Assembly (NCBI GenBank): GCA_024697285.1
Contig: JAILFY010000126.1
Coordinates: 1 to 42,591 of the forward strand
Direction of reading: 5' to 3'
Length of the DNA stretch: 42,591 nucleotides
Source of the DNA: Bacteroidaceae bacterium
GTDB lineage: Bacteria; Bacteroidota; Bacteroidia; Bacteroidales; Bacteroidaceae
The first letter of the stretch is position 1. Each line of letters begins with the position of its first letter. The notes under the pieces are model-generated. The model did not search any database. It saw only the letters and a program-made list of their open reading frames with translations, and was not told the origin of the DNA. Below, piece by piece: positions 8,682 to 16,821 of this stretch. The position numbers and the translations under genes were made by a program.

Positions 8682-8845
8682 GATGATTGCCGCGGACGGA
8701 CCGCGGCGCACTCGACCCAAAGGAGATGGGAAAAGGAGGTAGGAGGAAGGGAAAAAGGAGAAAGATGATCGCCGCGGACGGACCGCGGCGCACTCGACCC
8801 AAGGGAGATGGGGAAAGGAGGTGGGAGGAAGGGGGAAAAGGGAAG
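8682..8845. repeat. Tandem duplication, 2 x 82 bp, each containing CCGCGGACGGACCGCGGCGCACTC
   Basis: gatgatYgccgcggacggaccgcggcgcactcgaccca... at 8682 and 8764, followed by purine-rich ggagatggg-aaaggaggt-ggaggaaggg. Confidence 0.93.
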
Positions 8846-9093
8846 TAGTGGGCTTTTCAATGTGTTTTTTGTATAGTATGTAGTATATTTTGAATTATTG
8901 GTGTAGGCTAAAACTCACGATCAAGTAACTTTAATACCTGATTGTAAACCGGCTGTCCGGCAAAAAGTGCATTCTTTGCCCATGATTATGCTTTGATTTT
9001 GCAGCGAAAGTAAGGATAATCAAAATGACTGATACTTCATGTAAGTAACAGCCCAATAGTTGTCTTCAAATAAGTGTTACCTGACAGCAATAA

Positions 9094-9133
9094 CAAAAAA
9101 ACTCCTCAGTACCCTATAGAGGTGCTGGGGAGT
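9094..9133 (-). terminator. Rho-independent terminator of the rpmB-rpmG-DUF4295 unit
   Basis: Minus strand: ACTCCCCAGCACCTCTATAGGGTACTGAGGAGTTTTTTTGTT, GC stem plus T tract. Confidence 0.8.
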
Positions 9134-9230
9134 ATCAGTGTGATAAAATGTGCGTTTGTAATTCTTGCTTGAAGATCGGGTAAACACGTTCCCCCGGGAG
9201 GCTTTTCAGTCCCACGGAAATGGAAACAGC

Positions 9231-9386
9231 TTAGTTCTTGAAGAAACTATCGACGGCCTCGTTGGGAACCATTTGCTCATCGAAGATGTAGGAGCCCTTC
9301 TCAGACTTCACCATCTTGATAACCTTCGAATAGCTGCGGCCATCGGTCTTACCCGTTTGCAGGGTTGCGACTACTTTCTTTGCCAT
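9231..9386 (-). CDS. DUF4295 family small protein (51 aa)
   Basis: Below the ORF-track cutoff; translates MAKKVVATLQTGKTDGRSYSKVIKMVKSEKGSYIFDEQMVPNEAVDSFFKN; conserved position between rpmG and ftsY in Bacteroidetes. Confidence 0.92.
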   Translation of the reverse strand: MAKKVVATLQTGKTDGRSYSKVIKMVKSEKGSYIFDEQMVPNEAVDSFFKN

Positions 9387-9399
9387 AGTGCTTCAGTTT

Positions 9400-9588
9400 T
9401 TATTTGATTTCCTTGTGAACCGTCATCCGCTTGAGGATAGGATTGTACTTCTTCAACTCAAGACGCTCGGGATGGTTTTTTCTGTTCTTCGTGGTGATGT
9501 AACGAGAGGTGCCAGGGAGGCCGCTCTCCTTCATTTCAGTGCATTCGAGAATCACCTGTACTCTGTTGCCTTTAGCTTTCTTTGCCAT
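9400..9588 (-). CDS. rpmG: 50S ribosomal protein L33
   Basis: [62 protein letters not shown]. Confidence 0.96.
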   Translation of the reverse strand: MAKKAKGNRVQVILECTEMKESGLPGTSRYITTKNRKNHPERLELKKYNPILKRMTVHKEIK

Positions 9589-9637
9589 GTTGCTTTCTCA
9601 GTGTTTAAAGGGTTAAACCGTTCGCGACTGGAATAGA

Positions 9638-9874
9638 TTACTGAAGATAACCTTTCTCGGCAGCCTGCTTGATAGCAGCATCGAGACCAATCTTGTTAAT
9701 CAAGCGCAGGCCAGCAGCGGAGATATTGAGGCTGATCCAGCAGTCCTCTTCGACCCAGTAGAACTTCTTCGTGAAGAGGTTCACATCGAAGACACGCTTT
9801 GTGCGGCGCTTAGAGTGCGACACGTTGTTACCGTGCATCGCTTTCTTTCCGGTGATTTGACAAATCTTTGACAT
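9638..9874 (-). CDS. rpmB: 50S ribosomal protein L28
   Basis: [40 protein letters not shown]...; start re-set from 9901 to the conserved MSK. Confidence 0.95.
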   Translation of the reverse strand: MSKICQITGKKAMHGNNVSHSKRRTKRVFDVNLFTKKFYWVEEDCWISLNISAAGLRLINKIGLDAAIKQAAEKGYLQ

Positions 9875-9926
9875 TTCGATCTTTCCTTTTGTAACTTTCA
9901 AGAATTACTTCTTCCAAACAGGGCGC

Positions 9927-9957
9927 AAAGGTAGAGCATTTTTTCGGAATATCCAAA
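9927..9957 (-). promoter_or_regulatory. Promoter for rpmB operon (TTGG-N19-TACCTTTG)
   Basis: Minus strand TTGGATATTCCGAAAAAATGCTCTACCTTTGCG. Confidence 0.75.
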
Positions 9958-9975
9958 CCTTTTGCGTCATTTTTT

Positions 9976-10479
9976 TCACTCTTCCGCCAAGGGGAAGTCA
10001 TTTTTCAGTTTTTCCAGCAGCATTTGCAAAGCGCTGGTGCAAGCTCGAGTCACATTTTCCTCTCTACCATCGTCGCCGGTGAGCTCACGTACTTCTATGC
10101 TGTCGACGTTTCCTACCGCCACGAAAATGGTACCCACAGGGGCCTCGGGACCACCGCCCGGACCGGCATATCCGGTGACAGCCACTGCATAGTCCGTCTG
10201 CAGTCGCTCCAACGCCCCTTTCACCATGGCTCGAGCGCAGTCTTCGCTCACAGCACCTTTCTCTTCCAGCAATTCTTCGGGGACACCCAGCAGTTGGGTT
10301 TTGAGTTCATTCACATAAGCTACAATGCCTCCGCGGAAATAGGAGCTGGCACCTGGTAATGCAGCTATGGCAGCAGAAACGAGGCCGGCAGTGCAACTTT
10401 CGGCAGTGGAGACGCTCTTGCCCGACCGCCACAGATACTCGCTGACTTCGCGAGAAATGACTTTGATTTGAATGCTCAT
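9976..10479 (-). CDS. CinA C-terminal domain / nicotinamide-nucleotide amidase
   Basis: VSTAESCTAGLVSAAIAALPGASSYFRGGIVAYVNELK, AVAVTGYAGPGGGPEAPVGTIFVAV. Confidence 0.92.
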   Translation of the reverse strand: MSIQIKVISREVSEYLWRSGKSVSTAESCTAGLVSAAIAALPGASSYFRGGIVAYVNELKTQLLGVPEELLEEKGAVSEDCARAMVKGALERLQTDYAVAVTGYAGPGGGPEAPVGTIFVAVGNVDSIEVRELTGDDGREENVTRACTSALQMLLEKLKNDFPLAEE

Positions 10480-10552
10480 CGCTATATTCTTTATGAATTA
10501 TTAAACTATAAGGGGTAGTAGAATGAAGTTATTCACTAAACCGGTCCTTCGT

Positions 10553-11638
10553 TCACAGCGCCACCCTGCTATAGGCCGGTGCTTCCATCGGACAGAAGTC
10601 CTTGTCCTGATATTTGAAATAGCCGGTAATACCTATCATGGCAGCATTGTCTGTGGTATAGCTGAACTTGGGAATATAGACCGTCCAGCCATAGCGTCTT
10701 GCATGCTCCTGAAACGCTTCTCGCAACCCTGTATTTGCACTTACACCTCCAGCCACAGCCACATGGTTTATCTTTAGTGCCTTGGCAGCCCTGCGTAGCT
10801 TGTTCATCAGGATATCCACAATGGTTCGTTCGAGCGATGCTGCAAGGTCTGCCTTGTGGTGCTCGATGAAATCAGGATCGTCCTGCAACCAATCGCGCAA
10901 GTTGTAGAGGAAGGAAGTCTTGAGACCACTGAAGCTGTAGTCATAGCCTGCAATGGCTGGCTTGGCAAACTGGTAGGCTTCCGGATTGCCCTGTCGGGCC
11001 AGACGGTCGATGATGGGTCCACCGGGATATCCCAGCCCCATGACCTTAGAACATTTGTCAATAGCCTCTCCCGCTGCATCATCGATGGTCTGACCGATGA
11101 TCTGCATGTCGTTGTAGGCACGAACCAACACGATCTGGGAGTTGCCACCGCTGACGAGCAGACAGAGGAAAGGAAAGGGAGGGGCTGAAGTATCGTCCTC
11201 TGTTTCCTTTATAAAATGGGCCAGCACATGGCCTTGAAGGTGGTTCACATCTATCATGGGAATACCTAATGACGCCGCCAATCCTTTCGCAAAGCTGACT
11301 CCCACGAGCAGCGAGCCCATAAGCCCCGGTCCACGGGTGAAGGCGATGGCTGATAGTTGGTCCTTGGACACACCTGCCCGCTTCAGAGCCTGATCCACCA
11401 CCGGCACGATGTTCTGCTGATGAGCTCTCGAAGCCAGTTCGGGCACAACGCCCCCATAGGCTTCGTGCACCGCTTGGGAGGCTGTGACATTACTGAGCAG
11501 GACTCCATCGCGCAGCACCGCTGCCGAGGTATCGTCGCAGGAAGATTCTATACCAAGGATAATAATGGAAGACGCACCGCCGCCACCTCCCATCTGGGAA
11601 GGGCGAGGCTGGCGCGATGTATCGTTTGTACTACTCAT
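10553..11638 (-). CDS. tsaD: tRNA threonylcarbamoyladenosine (t6A) transferase subunit
   Basis: ILGIESSCDDTSAAVL, GGVVPELASRAHQQNI, GPGLMGSLLVGVSFAKGLA, AVAGGVSANTGLRE. Confidence 0.96.
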   Translation of the reverse strand: MSSTNDTSRQPRPSQMGGGGGASSIIILGIESSCDDTSAAVLRDGVLLSNVTASQAVHEAYGGVVPELASRAHQQNIVPVVDQALKRAGVSKDQLSAIAFTRGPGLMGSLLVGVSFAKGLAASLGIPMIDVNHLQGHVLAHFIKETEDDTSAPPFPFLCLLVSGGNSQIVLVRAYNDMQIIGQTIDDAAGEAIDKCSKVMGLGYPGGPIIDRLARQGNPEAYQFAKPAIAGYDYSFSGLKTSFLYNLRDWLQDDPDFIEHHKADLAASLERTIVDILMNKLRRAAKALKINHVAVAGGVSANTGLREAFQEHARRYGWTVYIPKFSYTTDNAAMIGITGYFKYQDKDFCPMEAPAYSRVAL

Positions 11639-11720
11639 TAAAACAATGATATATTTTTCATCTGATTATGATTAACAGAGGGCTTGCTTTCCGCCCCACC
11701 TTCTGAAGCAGCGGTACTTG

Positions 11721-12581
11721 TTAGTGGGTCAGGACCTCCACTCCGTGTTCCGTCATCACGAAAGTGTGCTCCCATTGTGCGCTGGGCAACTCGTCCTCGG
11801 TGACGATAGTCCACCCGTCGTCCTCGTCGCAGAAGACTTCGTAGGTTCCCATATTTATCATAGGTTCTATGGTGAAGACCATTCCTGGAACGAGTAGCAT
11901 ACCAGTGCCTTTCTTGCCGTAATGATCCACATCCGGATCTTCGTGGAACTGCAGTCCCACGCCATGGCCAGCCAAATCACGTACGACAGAGAAGCCATTC
12001 TCATGAGCATATTTCTGAATAGCATTGCCTATGTCACCGACATAGACATAAGGTTTCGAGCACACTTCCTGTCCGATTTTCAGACACTCCCATGCCACAT
12101 CCACCAGTTTCTGTTTCTTCTTGGTCGTCTTGCCTCCCACGATATACATGCGAGATGCATCGGCAAAGAAGCCGTCGAGAATCGTGGTGCAATCCACATT
12201 GATGATGTCGCCGTCCTCCAAGACTTCCCACTCATTGGGGATTCCGTGGCAGACCACTTCATTCACGCTCGTACAGCACGAGCGCGGAAAACCTTCATAT
12301 CCCAGGCAGGCCGAGATAGCGCCATGCTCCGCGGTGTAAGCCGCCACCAAATCATCGATTTCCTGTGTGCACATCCCGGCATGTATTTTGTCGGTCAGCA
12401 TATCCAGTATTCCCGTGTTGATGACACCGGCCCTGCGGATGCCCTCAATCTGTTCTGGCGTCTTTATGAGCGAGCGGTTAGGGACAACCTTGCCCCGTTC
12501 CTGCGCCTCAAGAATGATTCTGTCCATCTCCGTCGGTTCCACACCTTCGGGGACTATCCATTGCTTCTTTTTCTTTTTCAT
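11721..12581 (-). CDS. map: Type I methionine aminopeptidase
   Basis: NEVVCHGIPNEWEVLEDGDIINVDCTTILDGFFADASRMY, GHGVGLQFHEDPDV, FTIEPMIN. Confidence 0.95.
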   Translation of the reverse strand: MKKKKKQWIVPEGVEPTEMDRIILEAQERGKVVPNRSLIKTPEQIEGIRRAGVINTGILDMLTDKIHAGMCTQEIDDLVAAYTAEHGAISACLGYEGFPRSCCTSVNEVVCHGIPNEWEVLEDGDIINVDCTTILDGFFADASRMYIVGGKTTKKKQKLVDVAWECLKIGQEVCSKPYVYVGDIGNAIQKYAHENGFSVVRDLAGHGVGLQFHEDPDVDHYGKKGTGMLLVPGMVFTIEPMINMGTYEVFCDEDDGWTIVTEDELPSAQWEHTFVMTEHGVEVLTH

Positions 12582-12605
12582 GGCTGCAAAATTACAAAGA
12601 ATTCG

Positions 12606-14057
12606 TCAGAAATTATCCTTTTTAACAAAGTTAAACGTACTCAACCACATTCCGAGCATTGTTAATGCCCCATTTAGCAATAAAAGTTCATAACCAAAAT
12701 GATAATTCCACATCTGCGAAGTAAGCAACGAGAGAAGATAACAGAGCACTGGAGATGCCACACATATCCATGGAACGAGGGATTCACGAGGACGAATACG
12801 CTCTGGCACAAAGAGACCAAAGACGAAGAGTCCAAGCAGCGGACCATAGGTATAGGAAGCAATCACATAAACGGCATCGATGACGCTGGTGCTGTTCAGT
12901 GCCCTGAAGGCAAGGATGCACAGGAGCACCACCACTGTAACAACTACGTGCATGCGTCGGCGCAGCCCTTCGTCCTCTGGACGTCGGAGCAGGTCCACAC
13001 ACGTGCTGGTGGTCAGTGCCGTAAGCGCACTGTCCGCACTGGAGAAAGCTGCTGCTGCGATGCCTAAGGTGAAACTCAGCAAAGCGGCCTTGCCGAGGTA
13101 GCCTCCGGCACAAAGTGCTGGCATCACCTCATCACCCAGCACTGGCAAGGTGATGCCGTGGCGAGCCGCAAAGACATACATCAACACGCCCAGCGAGAGG
13201 AAGAGGAAATTCGCAGGCACATACAGCAGGCCGTTGACAATCATGTTCTTCTGCGCATCGGGCAGTGTCCGGCAAGTCAGGTTCTTCTGCATCATATCCT
13301 GATCCAATCCTGTCATGACGACAACGATGAAGGCACCGCTCAGAAACTGCTTCCAGAAATACTGCCTCGAGGACCAGTCTGACCATTCGAAGATGCGGCT
13401 CATGGGACTATCGGCCACTACGCGCGCCGCATCGCCCACGCTCCACCCTTCTGCGGAGAGGATGGAAGAGATGATAAGTCCCAGAGCCAGAAGCAAAACG
13501 ATGGTCTGCAGGCAGTCGGTCCACACCAGCGTAGCGATACCTCCCCGGCGGCTATAGAGCCATATCAGCAGGAGAATCACTACGGCCGAAACCCAGAAGG
13601 GCCACCCCAGTGCATCGAAGACCACCCGCTGGAGAATCAGACACACGAGGTACAACCTCACAGCGGCTCCCAGCAATTTAGAGAGGAGGAAGAAACTGGC
13701 ACCAGTACGATAGCTGACAGCACCGAAACGGCCTTCCAGATATCCATAGATAGTGGTCAGCCTCAACCTGTAGTACACAGGAAGGAGCACAAAAGCCACC
13801 AACAGATAACCGGGGATGAAACCCAGGCACATCTGCAGATAGGTCATGTCCGTGGCACGCACCATTCCAGGCACGCTAACAAAGGTGACTCCGCTGAGCG
13901 AAGCCCCCAACATACCGAAAGCGACAGCCCACCACGGTGACCGTCGCTCTCCTCTATAGAATGTATCATTATTGGCACGCCCTGCCGTGAACTTCGAAAC
14001 GAGAATAAGCACACAGAAGTACGCGGCAGCAACGGCCAGAAACAACATTGCGTTCAT
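12606..14057 (-). CDS. Sodium:solute symporter (SSS family)
   Basis: Multi-TM; AFGMLGASLSGVTFVSVPGMV, TGLDQDMMQKNLTCRT, AAAFSSADSALTALTTSTCVD. Confidence 0.9.
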   Translation of the reverse strand: MNAMLFLAVAAAYFCVLILVSKFTAGRANNDTFYRGERRSPWWAVAFGMLGASLSGVTFVSVPGMVRATDMTYLQMCLGFIPGYLLVAFVLLPVYYRLRLTTIYGYLEGRFGAVSYRTGASFFLLSKLLGAAVRLYLVCLILQRVVFDALGWPFWVSAVVILLLIWLYSRRGGIATLVWTDCLQTIVLLLALGLIISSILSAEGWSVGDAARVVADSPMSRIFEWSDWSSRQYFWKQFLSGAFIVVVMTGLDQDMMQKNLTCRTLPDAQKNMIVNGLLYVPANFLFLSLGVLMYVFAARHGITLPVLGDEVMPALCAGGYLGKAALLSFTLGIAAAAFSSADSALTALTTSTCVDLLRRPEDEGLRRRMHVVVTVVVLLCILAFRALNSTSVIDAVYVIASYTYGPLLGLFVFGLFVPERIRPRESLVPWICVASPVLCYLLSLLTSQMWNYHFGYELLLLNGALTMLGMWLSTFNFVKKDNF

Positions 14058-14104
14058 GTGGGAATGCAGTATCTTCCTACTCCGGATGTTCTACCGGAAC
14101 GGAA

Positions 14105-14923
14105 CTACTCCAGCACGGAAAGACCTTCCGTGTCGTCGTCATCATCCACTTTCACGTCCGCCTCAGGAGCATAGCTGGAGTAGAACGTATCGTCGTCCTC
14201 GTTAGGCTGAACGTCGTCGTTGTCCTCGTCGTCATCCTCGTCGTCCCGGTCGTCGATTACTTCTTCTTCGTCGTCATCTTCATCTCTGCGCCGTATGCGG
14301 TTGCCGTCCTCGTCGTATTCGTTTTCGGCGAAGAATCTCAGCTTTGTGGCAGGTGCTTTCTTCTTGGCGAAGATGGCTTCCACCCACGAACCTTTCTGCA
14401 CTTCCAGCACTTCGAATCCATCGGCCACCTTTTTCTCCAGGGTGCCTCCGGGCATGTGGATACGTGATGCAGGCAGGGTTGTTGTGGAGATATCAAAACT
14501 ACTTTCTATGATGTCCTTCATCGCCAATGGAATGCCTTCCCATCCACCGCCGAAATTGCGGTCGATGAGTTCCAGCAAGGTAGCTGCCGTGATATGTCGT
14601 ACATTCTCGTAGCTGAGGTCATTCAGCCGTGAGATAGTGCGTCTGCGGATGGCTACAGACCCTTTCTTGTGGTTCTGCCGCTGAAACACGGTCCATTCCT
14701 CGCCCGAATACTTAGCACTCTCACGCTCGTTGTCGGCATCAAAATGCACAACTTCGAAGGCCAGTCGAATGATGTTCAGGAGTTTCTCCTCATAGGGCTG
14801 GAAACTCTCATCCTTCGACTCTTCTTCCCATAGTCTGGCTATCTCCGCGGCTCCTACATCCCACACATTCGTGGAGTTCAGATCCAGGATTGATTCTATC
14901 ACACAGTCTTTAAGTTTACTCAT
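14105..14923 (-). CDS. Hypothetical protein with Asp/Glu-rich C-terminal tail
   Basis: Start at MSKLKDCVIESILD; tail RRDEDDDEEEVIDDRDDEDDDEDNDDVQPNEDDDTF; promoter upstream. Confidence 0.75.
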   Translation of the reverse strand: MSKLKDCVIESILDLNSTNVWDVGAAEIARLWEEESKDESFQPYEEKLLNIIRLAFEVVHFDADNERESAKYSGEEWTVFQRQNHKKGSVAIRRRTISRLNDLSYENVRHITAATLLELIDRNFGGGWEGIPLAMKDIIESSFDISTTTLPASRIHMPGGTLEKKVADGFEVLEVQKGSWVEAIFAKKKAPATKLRFFAENEYDEDGNRIRRRDEDDDEEEVIDDRDDEDDDEDNDDVQPNEDDDTFYSSYAPEADVKVDDDDDTEGLSVLE

Positions 14924-15037
14924 TCCGTAAAGTTGAATAGTTAATTGTGATGCTCTATATATAATAAGGTGTAAGACGGCAACCACTCACCATATATAAT
15001 AAGGTGTAGTATTGCGCACATTCATCTTCCGAGGGCG

Positions 15038-15068
15038 CAAAGATAAATGGAAAAGCTCACACAGCCAA
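15038..15068 (-). promoter_or_regulatory. Promoter (TTGG-N19-TATCTTTG) for the acidic hypothetical gene
   Basis: Minus strand TTGGCTGTGTGAGCTTTTCCATTTATCTTTGCG. Confidence 0.7.
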
Positions 15069-15101
15069 ATTATTTCTTAAAAAAATACATAATTATAAAA
15101 C

Positions 15102-15138
15102 AAAAGAGGCCATATCCTGTGTGGACATGGCTTCTTTT
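15102..15138 (-). terminator. Likely terminator after the tRNA pair
   Basis: aaaagaggccatatcctgtgtggacatggcttctttt; stem AAAAGAxGCCAT/ATGGCxTCTTTT. Confidence 0.65.
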
Positions 15139-15141
15139 CTG

Positions 15142-15214
15142 TACGTCCTCAGGGGTTCGAACCCTGGACCCATTGATTAAGAGTCAATTGCTCTACCAAC
15201 TGAGCTAAGGACGC
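15142..15214 (-). tRNA. tRNA-Lys(CTT)
   Basis: Minus: GCGTCCTTAGCTCAGTTGGTAGAGCAATTGACTCTTAATCAATGGGTCCAGGGTTCGAACCCTGAGGACGTA; cloverleaf arms present, loop CTCTTAA. Confidence 0.95.
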
Positions 15215-15243
15215 CTCTTGTGCTCTCCTCACTTCGTGGAATG

Positions 15244-15316
15244 TACGTCCTCAGGGGTTCGAACCCTGGACCCATTGATTAAGAGTCAATTGCTCTACCA
15301 ACTGAGCTAAGGACGC
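15244..15316 (-). tRNA. tRNA-Lys(CTT), identical second copy
   Basis: Same 73-nt sequence, 29 bp upstream of the first copy in transcription order. Confidence 0.95.
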
Positions 15317-15372
15317 AACATTCTTTCGTTTCGGAAGCAAGCGGCTTGGTTACCGCTTTTGTTTTGCGGGTG

Positions 15373-15403
15373 CAAAGGTAGTGACTTTTCGGGAAACAGC
15401 CAA
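15373..15403 (-). promoter_or_regulatory. Promoter for tRNA-Lys pair (TTGG-N19-TACCTTTG)
   Basis: Minus strand TTGGCTGTTTCCCGAAAAGTCACTACCTTTGC. Confidence 0.75.
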
Positions 15404-15456
15404 ACTTTTCGGCTATTTTTTCGCCTCAAGGCCTTTTTTATGCTCCAAATAGGTGT

Positions 15457-16647
15457 TTACTTGATGATATCGAGCTTCCGGAAGACCCTCTGAAGGATTT
15501 CTACGGATTCATCCACCTGCTCTTTGGTGTGGGTGGCCATCAGTGCATAGCGCACCAGAGTATCCTGTGGAGCGCAGGCGGGGGGAATCACCGGATTGAT
15601 GAACACACCTTCGTCGTAAGCCATGGCAGTAACTGCAAATGTCTTGTCCACATCGCGCACATAAAGCGGGATGATAGGACTCTCGGTGTCGCCAATCTCG
15701 AAGCCTGCCTCGCGGAAACGGGTGAGGGCGTAGTTGGTGACGTCCCACAACTTCTGTATGCGTTCGGGCTCTTCCTGGATGATATGCAGAGCTTCGCGGG
15801 CTGCTGCTGTGGCTGCAGGAGTGCAGCTGGCCGAGAAGATGTAGGTGCGGGTGTGGTGGCGCAGGTAGTTGATGATGCTGCTGTCGGCAGCAATGAAGCC
15901 ACCGATGGAAGCCAGACTCTTGGAGAAGGTGCCCATGATGAGATCTATATCCTTCGTCAGTCCGAAGTGATCACAGACGCCACGGCCCTGCCGACCGAAA
16001 ACGCCCAGTCCGTGGGCCTCATCAACCATGATGGCAGTACCGGGATATTTCTTCTTCAGTTCCACTATCTTAGGCAGAGGAGCCAAATCGCCTTCCATGG
16101 AGAAGACTCCGTCGACGACGATAAGTTTCACTACATCAGCCGGACATTTCTGGAGAAGTTTCTCCAACTCATCCATGTCGTTGTGCTTATATTTCAGGCA
16201 ACGAGAGAAACTGTTGCGCACTCCATCCACGATACTGGCGTGGTCACGATCGTCGCAGATGATGAAATCATGACGATCCGTCAGGACACCCAGCACACCG
16301 CTGTTCACCGTGAAACCTGTGGCGAAGCACATAGCTTCATCCATGCCCACGAAGGCGGCCAGTTCTTTCTCCAACTGTACATGCAAGTCCAAAGTGCCAT
16401 TCAGAAAACGTGAGCCAGCACAGCCGCTGCCGTATTTCTCCATAGCCTTGATACCTGCTTGGATAACACGCTCATCGCCCGTCAGACCCGTGTAGGCATT
16501 CGAGCCAAACATCAACACCCGATGTCCGTCCATGATGACCTCAGTACCTTGTTTGCCCTCTATCTCACGGAAATAGGGATAGATACCCATCTCCTTATAT
16601 TTCTGAGGACGGTCGTACTTGGCCAATCGATCTTGTAGAATTCCCAT
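15457..16647 (-). CDS. Serine palmitoyltransferase-like alpha-oxoamine synthase (KBL/SPT family)
   Basis: MGILQDRLAKYDRPQKYKEMGIYPYFREIEGKQGTEVIMDGHRVLMFGSNAYTGLTGDERV; PLP motif GTFSKSLASIGGF; VDEAHGLGVFGRQGRG. Closely resembles Bacteroides SPT; KBL cannot be excluded by eye. Confidence 0.85.
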   Translation of the reverse strand: MGILQDRLAKYDRPQKYKEMGIYPYFREIEGKQGTEVIMDGHRVLMFGSNAYTGLTGDERVIQAGIKAMEKYGSGCAGSRFLNGTLDLHVQLEKELAAFVGMDEAMCFATGFTVNSGVLGVLTDRHDFIICDDRDHASIVDGVRNSFSRCLKYKHNDMDELEKLLQKCPADVVKLIVVDGVFSMEGDLAPLPKIVELKKKYPGTAIMVDEAHGLGVFGRQGRGVCDHFGLTKDIDLIMGTFSKSLASIGGFIAADSSIINYLRHHTRTYIFSASCTPAATAAAREALHIIQEEPERIQKLWDVTNYALTRFREAGFEIGDTESPIIPLYVRDVDKTFAVTAMAYDEGVFINPVIPPACAPQDTLVRYALMATHTKEQVDESVEILQRVFRKLDIIK

Positions 16648-16821
16648 ATAATAATTAAGGTGTATTTTCTTGCTATTGCAAATTTGCGGCGCAAAGGTAC
16701 ACATTTATTTTATACTTCAAGCCTTTTTATGCTCAAAAATATCCTTTTCGCTGATTTTTTCACCTATTTTTCCATCTTCTACCTCATATTACCTAACTTT
16801 ATATTACCTTTGTGCCGAATT

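Noticed and set aside
8651-8860. 69-aa Pro/Ser-rich minus ORF
   Set aside because: It is only the translation of the 82-bp tandem duplication and hairpin element.
15142-15316. Twin tRNA-Lys as an integration site with att duplication
   Set aside because: Both tRNAs are complete and identical, share one promoter, and no integrase or mobile genes are adjacent; ordinary tandem tRNA duplication is enough.
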